Origin: Rhodomicrobium sp.
Lineage (GTDB): Bacteria > Pseudomonadota > Alphaproteobacteria > Rhizobiales > HXMU1428-3
Length of the DNA stretch: 49,480 bases
Assembly (NCBI GenBank): GCA_021604665.1
Contig: BQJK01000006.1
Span: 1 to 49,480, forward strand
Direction: 5' to 3'
Shown here: positions 19,555-28,513 of the stretch, one piece after another
Layout: each line of letters begins with the position of its first letter
How positions within the stretch are numbered: position 1 is the stretch's first letter
Translations under genes and position numbers: made by a program
Notes under the pieces: generated by a model
What the model was told of the DNA's origin: nothing
The model's input: only the letters and a program-made list of their open reading frames with translations
The model's database searches: none

Positions 19555-19680
19555 GAGCGCCATTCACAAGCACTAGCGAGTGAATGGTGGAACATGGCGA
19601 AGCGCCAGCGCAGCCCACCGCATTACGGTGCCTCTCCGGAGGCCCAAGTGCGAAAGCACTTGGAATAGCCGTGAGAGAAA
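19555..19680. repeat. Palindromic modular repeat, copy B
   Basis: Second unit. GAGCG is followed by a hairpin CCATTCAC / GTGAATGG (19560-19587), the core ACATGGCGAAGC, a short hairpin GCCTC / GAGGC (19630-19643), a perfect 8-bp stem with a GAAA tetraloop (19643-19662, CCAAGTGC / GCACTTGG), and AGCCGTGAGAG. The ends match copies A and C, while the inner hairpins differ. Confidence 0.8.
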
Positions 19681-19686
19681 ACTTAA

Positions 19687-19803
19687 GAGCGCCATTCACA
19701 AGCGCCAGCGCGTGAATGGTGGGACATGACGTAGCGAAAGCGAAGTCCGCCGCGTTGCGGCGCGCCATCGCAGCCGTGAGCAAAGCGAACTTGGCGTGAG
19801 ATA
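19687..19803. repeat. Palindromic modular repeat, copy C
   Basis: Third unit, starting 7 bases after copy B. GAGCG precedes the hairpin CCATTCAC / GTGAATGG (19692-19719), the core ACATGACGTAGCG, a hairpin around GCCGCG-TTG-CGGCGC (19749-19764), then CCATCGCAGCCGTGAGC and AGCGAACTTGGCGTGAGATA, identical over long stretches to the end of copy A. It ends 5 bases before the stop of the VOC gene. Confidence 0.8.
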
Positions 19804-19808
19804 AAAAA

Positions 19809-20243
19809 CTAGCTCAGCCAGAAGTTTGAGGTTTCACCTTTTGTCAGCTTTTCAGCAAAAATGATAAGTCCAATCCGGCTTTCAACAAACAGCTCCCAAG
19901 TGCCATATCCGGTGACCATTTCTGCAATCACCGGGTCGGCAATGCGGCTACGGGTTTCATCAATGCTATCAACCCAAACAAACAGCGCCGGCCCATGTTT
20001 GAGAGAGGCCATCACCTCAGGCGGTAAAGCCCGCTGTGCTTTGGTTTCATCCATCAGCAAAATGCGGCTCTCTCCGGCGCGCATGCCAACGCGGTCATTA
20101 TCTGAAGTGTCAAACATCTCAAAACCCATGGCACTAAAGCGACGCTGCGCAGATGAAATATCATCCACCACGTAAAGAGGGGTTGCATTTTTAGGGCTGG
20201 GTTTTTCCCGAGACCCCATCATTTGATGATCAATCATTGCCAT
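19809..20243 (-). CDS. VOC (glyoxalase/bleomycin-resistance fold) superfamily protein
   Basis: A 144-residue cytoplasmic protein with the vicinal-oxygen-chelate fold pattern. The signs are a beta strand PLYVVDDISSAQRRFSAMGF, the phrase VGMRAGESRILLMDE, ALFVWVDSIDETRSRI and, at the end, GTWELFVESRIGLIIFAEKL, where the Glu residues and aromatic stretch match the usual C-terminal strand. A VOC metal triad cannot be confirmed, so it may be a non-catalytic binding protein. ATG 20243 has GGGAG 7 bases ahead. The gene is divergent from leuS and its mRNA probably runs through the repeat copies to the terminator at 19371-19404. Confidence 0.75.
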   Translation of the reverse strand: MAMIDHQMMGSREKPSPKNATPLYVVDDISSAQRRFSAMGFEMFDTSDNDRVGMRAGESRILLMDETKAQRALPPEVMASLKHGPALFVWVDSIDETRSRIADPVIAEMVTGYGTWELFVESRIGLIIFAEKLTKGETSNFWLS

Positions 20244-20456
20244 TGCTCTACTCCCGAAAAGCTATAAAAACTCAGTCCCAACATCAGAACATTGTGTGAA
20301 CATACACTGATTCGCCTAAAAAGAACATAGGAAGAACAAATAATTTTACAGTCACCAGATCAAATCGGCGCCCCCAGCAAAACTTGACAGGCATAAAGAA
20401 GCGGTGCAACACAGGCTAATTGTGGCAAATTAGACAATATCATCAAAGGAACGAGC

Positions 20457-23123
20457 ATGAGTGCCGAGCGCTATAATGCCCCCGAGACAGAACAAATCTG
20501 GCAAAAGAAATGGGCTGAGACCAAGATCTTTGAAGCAACCCTGGATGAAGCCACAGATAACGATAAAAAGAAATATTACGTCCTGGAAATGTTCCCCTAC
20601 CCCTCGGGCCGCATCCATATGGGGCATGTCCGCAATTATGCCATGGGCGATGTAATTGCCCGCTACAAACGTGCTAAGGGGTTTAATGTCTTGCACCCTA
20701 TGGGCTGGGATGCATTTGGCATGCCCGCAGAAAATGCCGCCATGAAAACCGGCGGCCACCCGGCAGAAGTCACCTATAACAACATCGCTGTCATGCGGGG
20801 CCAATTACAATCCATGGGCCTCTCCATCGATTGGAGCCGTGAATTCGCCACTTGCGATGTGGAGTATTACCACCAACAGCAAAAGCTGTTCCTCTCATTC
20901 TTAAATGAAGACCTGGTTTATAGAAAATCAGCCCGGGTGAATTGGGACCCGGTCGACAACACAGTTTTGGCCAATGAACAAGTGATAGATGGGCGCGGCT
21001 GGCGCTCAGGCGCGCTGGTCGAACAGCGGGAGTTGACCCAATGGTTTTTCCGCATCACAAATTATGCTGATGAACTTTTGGAAGATCTTGATTCGCTGGA
21101 CCGTTGGCCAGAAAAAGTCCGCGTCATGCAGGCCAACTGGATCGGCAAATCAAGCGGTGCCCTCATGCGCTTCGCCCTGGAGAGAAGTGAAAGCGGAGAG
21201 AGCGCCGGTGAGCTTGAAGTTTACACCACACGGCCAGACACCATCTTTGGCGCCAGCTTCTGCGCCATCTCACCCGGTCACCCGCTGGCAAAAGACCTCG
21301 CCAAAAACAATAAAGAGATTGATAGCTTCATAAAAGAGTGCAACCGCATGGGCACCTCACAAGAAGATATTGACCGGGCAGAGAAAAAAGGTGTCCACAC
21401 GGGCCTGACCGCAGCACATCCCTTTAACGAAGGGGAAAAGCTGCCCCTGTATATCGCAAATTTCATCCTGATGGATTATGGCACCGGCGCTATTTTCGGC
21501 TGCCCCGCCCATGACCAGCGCGACCTTGATTTTGCCCGCAAATATGATCTCAATGTCACCCCGGTTGTTCTGCCAAGTGATGCAGATGCAGCTGAATTCA
21601 CAATTGAAGATGAAGCCTATACAGGCCCTGGCCGCCTTGCCAATTCCGCCTTTCTTGATGGCAAAACCATCGAAGACGCCAAAGAAGAGATGATCACAAG
21701 GCTGGAGCAGAAAGGCATTGGCAGCAGAGAAACCAATTATCGCCTCAGAGACTGGGGCATCTCCCGCCAGCGCTATTGGGGCTGCCCTATCCCAATCATC
21801 CATTGTGGAGATTGCGGCCCGCTTCCGGTGCCTGAAGAGGATCTACCGGTAAAACTCCCCGATGATATCTCCTTTGATAAACCCGGCAACCCGCTGGACC
21901 ATCACCCGACATGGAAAGATGTAAACTGCCCATCATGCGGCAGAGAGGCCCGGCGAGAAACCGACACCTTTGACACTTTTGTCGATAGCTCCTGGTACTT
22001 TGCCCGCTTCACCGCGCCCAATGCTGAGACTCCAACAGACAAAAAAGCCGTAGATTATTGGCTGCCAGTTGATCAATATATCGGCGGCATCGAGCATGCC
22101 ATCTTGCACCTGCTTTATTCTCGCTTTTTCACAAGAGCGATGAAGGCCGCCGGGTATGTTGGCATGAAAGAACCTTTCAAAGGCCTCTTCACCCAAGGCA
22201 TGGTCAACCATGAGACCTATAAAACAGAAGATGGTGAATGGATTTCCCCGGCCGAGATTAAAATCATTGAAGACGAGGGCACCCGCCGCGCCGAACAGCT
22301 ATCCACTGGCGCGCCTGTTAAAATTGGGCCAATTGAGAAAATGTCAAAATCGAAGCTGAATGTTGTCGATCCAGATGACATACTCAGCCACTACGGTGCC
22401 GACACAGCCCGCTGGTTCGTCCTTTCAGACAGCCCACCAGAGCGCGATGTTGTATGGACTGAAGCAGGTGTCGAGGGTGCCGGCCGCTTCGTGCAACGCG
22501 CCTGGCGCTTAACACAAGACACAATCGAGCTAACTGGCACCTCCAACCTGCCCGAGCCATCAGATTTATCAGAACAACCCGGCGAAGCAGCCGTCAAAGC
22601 GCTAGAGTTAAGAAAAGCCTCACATAAATTTCTCAATGCTGTTTCAGAAGATATTGAAGGCCTTCGCTTCAACCGCGCTGTCGCGCAAGTTTATGAGTTT
22701 ACAAATATCGTCTCAGCGGCCATCCATTCTGGCAAAACAACCGGTCAATCAGAGCCTACATCGAAGCCCGATCCAGCAATGGCCTTCGCCATCAGAGAAG
22801 CCGCAAGCTTCCTCATCACTGCTTTTGGCCCCATGATGCCGCATCTGGCAGAAGAATGCTGGGCGGCGCTCGGTAATACCACAATGTTGGCCGTAAGCCC
22901 CTGGCCTGATGTGAATAAGTCACTTTTGGTGGAAGATTCCATCACAATCGCCGTGCAGGTGAATGGAAAACGCCGCGACCAGTTGACTATTTCTCCTGAT
23001 GCGTCCAAACAGGAAGTAGAAAAAGCCGCTCAGGAGCTAGACGGGGTAATTCGGGCGATTGACGGCAAAACAGTGCGTAAAGTCATTGTAGTACCGAAAA
23101 AGATCGTTAACATTGTTGTTTAA
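20457..23123 (+). CDS. leuS: Leucyl-tRNA synthetase
   Basis: An 888-residue class I aminoacyl-tRNA synthetase, slightly longer than the E. coli enzyme (860). The HIGH-type motif is His54-Met-Gly-His57 in [13 protein letters not shown]. The editing (CP1) domain includes [22 protein letters not shown] and [17 protein letters not shown] zinc-like Cys pair set (HCGDC and NCPSCGRE) is present. The KMSKS motif is exact, at residues 628-632. The C-terminal domain ends in [14 protein letters not shown] and [16 protein letters not shown] 20457 has AAAGGA about 7 bases ahead. A TTGACA at 20384-20389 could be a -35 element but lacks a good -10. lptE and holA follow, as in many alphaproteobacteria. Confidence 0.98.
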   Translation: MSAERYNAPETEQIWQKKWAETKIFEATLDEATDNDKKKYYVLEMFPYPSGRIHMGHVRNYAMGDVIARYKRAKGFNVLHPMGWDAFGMPAENAAMKTGGHPAEVTYNNIAVMRGQLQSMGLSIDWSREFATCDVEYYHQQQKLFLSFLNEDLVYRKSARVNWDPVDNTVLANEQVIDGRGWRSGALVEQRELTQWFFRITNYADELLEDLDSLDRWPEKVRVMQANWIGKSSGALMRFALERSESGESAGELEVYTTRPDTIFGASFCAISPGHPLAKDLAKNNKEIDSFIKECNRMGTSQEDIDRAEKKGVHTGLTAAHPFNEGEKLPLYIANFILMDYGTGAIFGCPAHDQRDLDFARKYDLNVTPVVLPSDADAAEFTIEDEAYTGPGRLANSAFLDGKTIEDAKEEMITRLEQKGIGSRETNYRLRDWGISRQRYWGCPIPIIHCGDCGPLPVPEEDLPVKLPDDISFDKPGNPLDHHPTWKDVNCPSCGREARRETDTFDTFVDSSWYFARFTAPNAETPTDKKAVDYWLPVDQYIGGIEHAILHLLYSRFFTRAMKAAGYVGMKEPFKGLFTQGMVNHETYKTEDGEWISPAEIKIIEDEGTRRAEQLSTGAPVKIGPIEKMSKSKLNVVDPDDILSHYGADTARWFVLSDSPPERDVVWTEAGVEGAGRFVQRAWRLTQDTIELTGTSNLPEPSDLSEQPGEAAVKALELRKASHKFLNAVSEDIEGLRFNRAVAQVYEFTNIVSAAIHSGKTTGQSEPTSKPDPAMAFAIREAASFLITAFGPMMPHLAEECWAALGNTTMLAVSPWPDVNKSLLVEDSITIAVQVNGKRRDQLTISPDASKQEVEKAAQELDGVIRAIDGKTVRKVIVVPKKIVNIVV

Positions 23124-23275
23124 TGGGTCTTTTCTTTAATTTTTAGGTTCACAATTGCGCTTATCGCAATCAAACTATGCTTTAAAAGCCGCTTTATAAG
23201 CTAATGCTCCTCAACAGGGCAGTATATGGGCTGATTACCAGAGTGAAGCGCGGTTTAAACGGGACGCAGGGACAG

Positions 23276-23821
23276 ATGAAGATGGGCAAATTCTATCACG
23301 CAGTTACAGGCCTTAAAAACGTCGCAGTAACCGCTGCAATGCTGCTGCTTCTCTCAACTCTCGCAGCCTGCTCATTCAAGCCGCTTTACGGCACCACAGA
23401 ATCTAATCAACAATTAGAAGCCGTTTTAGCTGGCATCGAAATTCCTGAAATCCCAGGCCGCGTTGGCCAGCGGGTCCGCAATGAGCTTATTTTTGCTTTC
23501 TATGGCGGCGGCCACCCCGGTGCCCCCCAATATAAGCTCGTTCTCGCCTTAACAGAATCAGTCACCTCGCAACTTGTTGAGCGAGATGGTGACAGCCGCG
23601 GCCAGTTTTATGAGCTAACAACACGCTTTAAACTTTATTCTATCTCTAATGGCAAAGAGCCAATGATTGAAGGTGTCTCACACGCCAAAGCCGCCTTCCG
23701 TGATGATGAATCAGTTTATTCCAACGTGCGCGCCCGTATTAACGCAGAAGATCGCGCGGCCAAAACCACTGCAGAAGACCTGAAAACACGGCTCGCCGCT
23801 TTCCTCTCAGCAAATAGCTAA
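23276..23821 (+). CDS. lptE: LPS-assembly lipoprotein LptE
   Basis: A 181-residue outer-membrane lipoprotein forming the plug of the LptD translocon. The signal peptide carries a lipobox (LSTLAAC) with Cys32 as the lipidated residue, followed by SFKPLYG, typical of alphaproteobacterial LptE. Family phrases downstream are IPEIPGRVGQRVRNELIFAF and YELTTRFKLYS. The frame is open to 23204, but that start has no ribosome site and would push the signal peptide inwards; ATG 23276 (or 23282) with AGGG at 23268 fits better. It lies between leuS and holA, the conserved position. Confidence 0.92.
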   Translation: MKMGKFYHAVTGLKNVAVTAAMLLLLSTLAACSFKPLYGTTESNQQLEAVLAGIEIPEIPGRVGQRVRNELIFAFYGGGHPGAPQYKLVLALTESVTSQLVERDGDSRGQFYELTTRFKLYSISNGKEPMIEGVSHAKAAFRDDESVYSNVRARINAEDRAAKTTAEDLKTRLAAFLSANS

Positions 23822-23847
23822 GCGGCCAAAACCTCAGAAATCCAATC

Positions 23848-24882
23848 ATGGTTGCATTAAAGGCGACAGAAATTAAGCGGCTAATCGAAAAGCCGTCCTC
23901 TTACCATGCCTACCTTATTTATGGGCCGGACCAAGGCCTGGTAACCGAGCGCGCCTTAAAGCTCTCTAAAGCCTTGGCAAAAAAAGCCGGTGAAACAGCA
24001 GAAGAAATCTCCTTACTAAATGAAGACCTGGCAACCAGCCCAGAACGGCTCACCCTCGACCTTAAAACCATCTCTATGTTTGGCGAGCGCAAAATTCTGC
24101 GTGTCTCAGCTGGAAAAGACCTCTCTCTCCCCGCGCTTGAAAGCCTATTGAAAGAAACCCCACTGGAAGGCGACCTGATAATTGAAGCCGGGGACCTTAA
24201 GAAAACACATCGCCTACGCAAACTATTCGAAGGTGATAAATCCCTTGCCGCCATCCCCTGCTATATGGATAGCGCCGCAGATTTAAAAGACCTTGTCAGG
24301 GAAGTGCTCGGCTCCAATAATCTCACCATAGATAGCGAAAGCGAAAGCTACCTCATCAGCCGCCTAGGCGCAGACCATGCGTTAAGCCGCGGAGAAGTTG
24401 AAAAACTCGCCCTCTACGCTCATGGTAAAACCCAAGTCACTATTAAAGAGATAGATGAAATCCTTGGTGATATGTCAGACATTACAATAGATGACATCAT
24501 CACCAACACATTGCTCGGCCGGCCAGCCAAAGCTTTAAATGAACTGCGCCGCGCAACAGCCGCTGGCCTCAACACCGCCCCGATTTTTCTCAGCCTGTTG
24601 CGCCAGTTGCATCAGCTGCATAAAGGCGCATTGAGCGTCGCGGCTGGCAATAGCATTCATGCCGTCACCAAAGCCCAGCGCCCGCCATTATATTTCGAGC
24701 GCCGCGATAATTTTAGCCATCAGCTCAACCTCTGGAAAGAGGATCACCTCGCTCATGCGCTCAGCAAAACCCAAACCATCATGGGCACAGCCCGCCGCCG
24801 TAATAACCCCGAACTGGAAGTCGCAGAACTAGAGCAACTCCTCCTCACCCTCGCGGCCTTCATCAGTAAACGCGCGGCCTAA
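23848..24882 (+). CDS. holA: DNA polymerase III subunit delta
   Basis: A 344-residue clamp-loader subunit, which opens the beta sliding clamp within the delta-tau3-delta' complex. The N-terminal domain has YHAYLIYGPDQGLVTERAL in place of a P-loop, as expected for delta, which binds no ATP. Domain II shows SRLGADHALSRGEVEKLALY, and the C-terminal collar domain follows. ATG 23848 starts 26 bases after the lptE stop, with no strong ribosome site, suggesting co-translation with lptE. Confidence 0.94.
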   Translation: MVALKATEIKRLIEKPSSYHAYLIYGPDQGLVTERALKLSKALAKKAGETAEEISLLNEDLATSPERLTLDLKTISMFGERKILRVSAGKDLSLPALESLLKETPLEGDLIIEAGDLKKTHRLRKLFEGDKSLAAIPCYMDSAADLKDLVREVLGSNNLTIDSESESYLISRLGADHALSRGEVEKLALYAHGKTQVTIKEIDEILGDMSDITIDDIITNTLLGRPAKALNELRRATAAGLNTAPIFLSLLRQLHQLHKGALSVAAGNSIHAVTKAQRPPLYFERRDNFSHQLNLWKEDHLAHALSKTQTIMGTARRRNNPELEVAELEQLLLTLAAFISKRAA

Positions 24883-25374
24883 ACCACCCCAGGCCTGCCA
24901 CCCCGCCATAAGCCAAAGCACCCCCAGCCCCATTTCAGCCCAATTAGATTGGTAAACGAAATCTTAACGTCAGATTTTGTAATGGCGGCCCGCGAACCAA
25001 ATGCCTGCCTCAAAACACAATCTGACGCAGGGATCTAGCAACGAACTTAACACTGTTCATTTAAGGTTCAGCATTACAGGGGCAAACTATATTTTAACGG
25101 AGGGAAGGTTTCCTTGCGCGCGCTCCCCCTATGCCTGATCACGGCACATCGCCTGATCTTATAACTTATGCATCTTATCTCTGAGCTGAAGAGCTATGAG
25201 ACGGAAAACATTAGGCAGGCAAAAGGTGAAAACAAAATCTAGCGCTGGCAAAAACCTGTTGTGAGTTTAGCGGCAACAAAAGCAAACCAATCTTAACCGG
25301 CTGGATGCTGTCGCAAAAAAAGACTAAGCGGTTATCGAAATGATAATGGCAAAGTCCATGAGGGCAAGATCTCA
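24883..25374. other. Intergenic region with a long-loop inverted repeat
   Basis: About 490 bases without a credible gene. An inverted repeat, CGTCAGATTTTGT (24968-24980) against ACACAATCTGACG (25015-25027), has one mismatch over 13 bases and a 34-base loop. A smaller one, GAACTTAA / TTAAGGTTC, lies at about 25043-25069. No tRNA or terminator with a T-run is seen. The promoter of the large membrane gene at 25375 must be here, but no unambiguous -35/-10 pair can be named. Confidence 0.45.
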
Positions 25375-28374
25375 ATGAGTGAACTAATTAGAAATAGCGG
25401 AATGTATCAGCGCCTCACTTCCAGTACTGAAGAGCTGGACCGCCTCTTCAAAGAAGTCGATGAAAAGAAAAGCCCCCCTGACATAAAAAAAGTACTGCTG
25501 TTAATGGGTCTTGGCACTCTCTCCTGGATCTCAACATATTCAGGCCTGTTAGAGCTAATCCAGGCCAACTCTGGCGATATCCCCCTCACCTACAAGCTGG
25601 CCATAGGCTTCGCAGTCGCCATGCTTATGCTCATGATCGTTTATATTCTCGATCAGCTCTTCGCCCCGTTAAACTGGCTGCTGCGCACAATTTATATATT
25701 CGGCTATATTTTCCTCACCATCATTTCAGTCGGTTTTGGCTTTGGTTTTTATTGGAAATATCTTGAAAGCCGGTCAGAGGCCACCCGCTCAGCTGAAAGC
25801 GCCGTCACGCAAGTGCAAACGGCGCTGCAAGGTGGTCAGTCTCGCCTCGAACAACTGGAATCCACCCTCATCACCCTCACCGCTCTCTCCCTGCAAAAGG
25901 CAAAGGAAGAGCGCGAGCAGGGCAATAGCTGTCCAAACTCCAGGCCTGGCGATGGCCCCCGTCGCCGCCTCAGGGATAGCGATGCAAAAAACTTCTCCTT
26001 CGCAGGTGATTTCGTGACCAAACGCGCTCAAGCCGTCGCTGATGACATCAAAATCCTCAATAGCGACCTTGCTAAAATCGCCAGCCGCCACCCCTCTACC
26101 ATTGACCCCACAACAGGCACCCGTAATGCATTCATGAAAAACCTGAACCAGCGGCTTGATATGACCATCACCCGCTTCAACGCCTTCAGAACAGACCCAC
26201 AGCTCGGCTCAATCAGAAACAATCTGGCTGAGCGCTCAAACACCACAATCTTTCCAGACAATCGTGGCGGCACCTTCAAATGCCCCGACAACCAATTACA
26301 AACCGCCCTGCGCGGCGTAGTGCAGGCCATTGACCAGTTGCCGACATTACAAAAACCCAAGATCAACGCGTCAGAAGGCTCTGAAGCAACCATAGAAGCC
26401 TTTCGCCGCTTAGGGGCCACATTAAGCGGCATGCTCGTCCTTAAAATGCCGCCAAGTGAAGATGAGCTACGCGAAATGCGCAAAAAAGCCGTCCGGACTC
26501 TGGATAAGAAACAAGCACCGACAGCGGAATTGAATGCAACGCAGCCTGGCCTCAATGAACGTGATTACATCCCGCTTGCCATTGCAGTTTTTGTCGATCT
26601 GTGTTTGCTGCTGGTCTCCATCAACAGGCCAATGGACCGGTTAAAGTCTCTTGTCCCCGTAATGAAAGACGCAAGGGATGGCCCCATTAGCGGCATTCTT
26701 TCAAGCTTCCACGCCACACATTTCACAGGCATCAGAGAAGAGTTCAGCCTGTTCCAACATGTGGTGTTTGATTGGGGCGGCCATTATTATGTCGCCGTAC
26801 CCTTGGCCTCAAATGACATACAGGCCCAATATCTGGCTAATCTATTTGTCAGCCTGGAAGGCCGCGGAATTGTTGACCGCGCCATGATCCCCCCCGGCTT
26901 CATTATCCGCAGTAAATTAAAAAGAATGGGTAGCTCCTTTGCAGAGCACCGCGCGTTTCGTCTCTATAAATTCCGCAATGGGGCCTGGTCCAATATCGTG
27001 ATGGATGCTGTCATGGGTGCCGCTAAAGATGTTGCAGATGCCACAAGAGCCGAAGCAGATCGCCGTGCGCTATTAGGCGAGCTGAACGACGAAGACAAAG
27101 CCCGCAATGCCAATTTCGATAGCCTTTTTGAAAGCGAAACCATCACAATTCCCGCCAAAGAGCGCCAAACAGACCAAGATCATGCCGAGCAACCGGCCCC
27201 CCTTCATAACGGGCAACAGGCAACAACAAAAAGAGAAACCAAAATCGCTCATAATTACAGCGTTTTTGATGAGCCTCTGCCTGATGAGGATGACCAACCC
27301 CTACCCCGCCTCTTCCGCAATGCCAGTGCCAACACCTTCAAGCAAGGCAGTTTTGCCAACGCCAACGCTATTTCTCCAGAAAATAACTTTGAGCCTAAAA
27401 AACAGCCAAAACCCACGCGCCGCTTTCTCCACCCGGCCCCGCTGAAAAGAGAAGCTGGTACCAGAAATGCCAATGATTTTTCAGAAACCCCAACCAACAG
27501 CCACGCCCCAATTGGCGGTCACTTATCTCAGAATGGCCACATCAATAGACAAATGCCCGTCAACAGCCATATGAATGGCGCTGTAAATGGCGCAGCACAT
27601 ATCACTGCCAATGATAAAGAGATGAGATCTGATCTGAGATCTGAATACAGGTCTGAATATGGATCTGCAGATAGAACCGGCTTTGCCGCGGGAATCAGCG
27701 CAAATGGTGTCGCCGCCGCCTATGAGCAAAGCCAGCCACTACCCACAAAACAGCCGCATGAGCAGCTTCACACCAAAACCAAAGCGCCCACCCCCTTCAC
27801 CCCAAATCGGGAAGCAATGGATAAAAAGGACGGCCAACAACAGCCCTCTAAAGATAATTTAATTAATCTGCCCCTTGAAACACGCCGCAAAATTGAGCGC
27901 CGCGTAGAAAGCGCCATTCAAGATAAAATCCTCAAAGAGCAGGAAGATAAAAATTCAGAACCAGCTTCTGCAATTCTTGAGGTCGAAAAAGACGACGAAG
28001 AGGACAACGCCCCTGATAAGCTTGCGCAGACAGAGCTGCCAGAAGCTAAATTACCTGTAGAAGCCAAATTATCTACAGAAGCTGAATTACCTGTAGAAGA
28101 CAGGCCAGAAGCAGATAAAAACAAATCCGATAGTAACACTGAGCAGGAGGCTATCGCCAAGGAGACTGTCACCACCGAGGAGAGCATTCAGCTAACTGAT
28201 GAAATGGCCACTCCATCAAAAATAACCACTAATGATAAGCAACACACGCCGCCAACTCTCTCCGGCCAATTAAGCCATAACGGCCCAGAAAACAGAGAGG
28301 AAAAACCAAGTGATCATATCCATGTTGGCAAAATAACAAATTGGTACGCAGGAAATAACGAAGAGAAAACTTAA
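25375..28374 (+). CDS. Large four-TM membrane protein with a long disordered tail, family unknown
   Basis: A 999-residue protein that I do not recognise by name. Three helices lie at about residues 38-62, 74-95 and 103-127, the third ending in SVGFGFGFYW (118-127). Then comes a periplasmic coiled-coil loop (128-395) with two Cys (186 and 303) near its ends, a fourth helix (396-418, IAVFVDLCLLL), and a cytoplasmic domain with WGGHYYVAVPL (from about residue 467). Residues 580-999 are low-complexity, rich in Asn, Gln, Glu and Pro, with a triple six-residue repeat near 890-907. The minus-strand gene at 29857-31662 has the same layout, helix 3 motif, Cys spacing and GG-x-x-Y-x-x-x-P motif. A scaffold or signalling role is only a guess. 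The ATG has a weak GAGGGCAAG site. Confidence 0.65.
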   Translation: MSELIRNSGMYQRLTSSTEELDRLFKEVDEKKSPPDIKKVLLLMGLGTLSWISTYSGLLELIQANSGDIPLTYKLAIGFAVAMLMLMIVYILDQLFAPLNWLLRTIYIFGYIFLTIISVGFGFGFYWKYLESRSEATRSAESAVTQVQTALQGGQSRLEQLESTLITLTALSLQKAKEEREQGNSCPNSRPGDGPRRRLRDSDAKNFSFAGDFVTKRAQAVADDIKILNSDLAKIASRHPSTIDPTTGTRNAFMKNLNQRLDMTITRFNAFRTDPQLGSIRNNLAERSNTTIFPDNRGGTFKCPDNQLQTALRGVVQAIDQLPTLQKPKINASEGSEATIEAFRRLGATLSGMLVLKMPPSEDELREMRKKAVRTLDKKQAPTAELNATQPGLNERDYIPLAIAVFVDLCLLLVSINRPMDRLKSLVPVMKDARDGPISGILSSFHATHFTGIREEFSLFQHVVFDWGGHYYVAVPLASNDIQAQYLANLFVSLEGRGIVDRAMIPPGFIIRSKLKRMGSSFAEHRAFRLYKFRNGAWSNIVMDAVMGAAKDVADATRAEADRRALLGELNDEDKARNANFDSLFESETITIPAKERQTDQDHAEQPAPLHNGQQATTKRETKIAHNYSVFDEPLPDEDDQPLPRLFRNASANTFKQGSFANANAISPENNFEPKKQPKPTRRFLHPAPLKREAGTRNANDFSETPTNSHAPIGGHLSQNGHINRQMPVNSHMNGAVNGAAHITANDKEMRSDLRSEYRSEYGSADRTGFAAGISANGVAAAYEQSQPLPTKQPHEQLHTKTKAPTPFTPNREAMDKKDGQQQPSKDNLINLPLETRRKIERRVESAIQDKILKEQEDKNSEPASAILEVEKDDEEDNAPDKLAQTELPEAKLPVEAKLSTEAELPVEDRPEADKNKSDSNTEQEAIAKETVTTEESIQLTDEMATPSKITTNDKQHTPPTLSGQLSHNGPENREEKPSDHIHVGKITNWYAGNNEEKT
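28042..28095 (+). repeat. 18-bp tandem repeat, three copies, in frame
   Basis: Units at 28042-28059, 28060-28077 and 28078-28095 (consensus GAAGCYRAATTAYCTGTA) encode EAKLPV, EAKLST and EAELPV in the disordered tail of the large membrane protein. Multiples of three keep the frame, so unit number can vary. Confidence 0.8.
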
Positions 28375-28513
28375 GTGACTAATTTTTTTCGAAACAAACG
28401 ACAGATTTTAACGCAGTTGGAAATCATTCATTAACCGGCGCTGCTCTATTGTAGCTACTTGCCCGGCTAAATAAGTCGACAACCAAAAAGCATCCAAGCA
28501 GAGGGAAAATATA

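Noticed and set aside
19456-19783. Small frames on either strand inside the hairpin repeats
   Set aside because: They consist of the repeat itself; the palindromes explain the open frames better than coding does.
20384-20412. TTGACA before leuS as a sigma-70 promoter
   Set aside because: The -35 is good but no acceptable -10 is found at 16-19 bases, so it is mentioned only under leuS.
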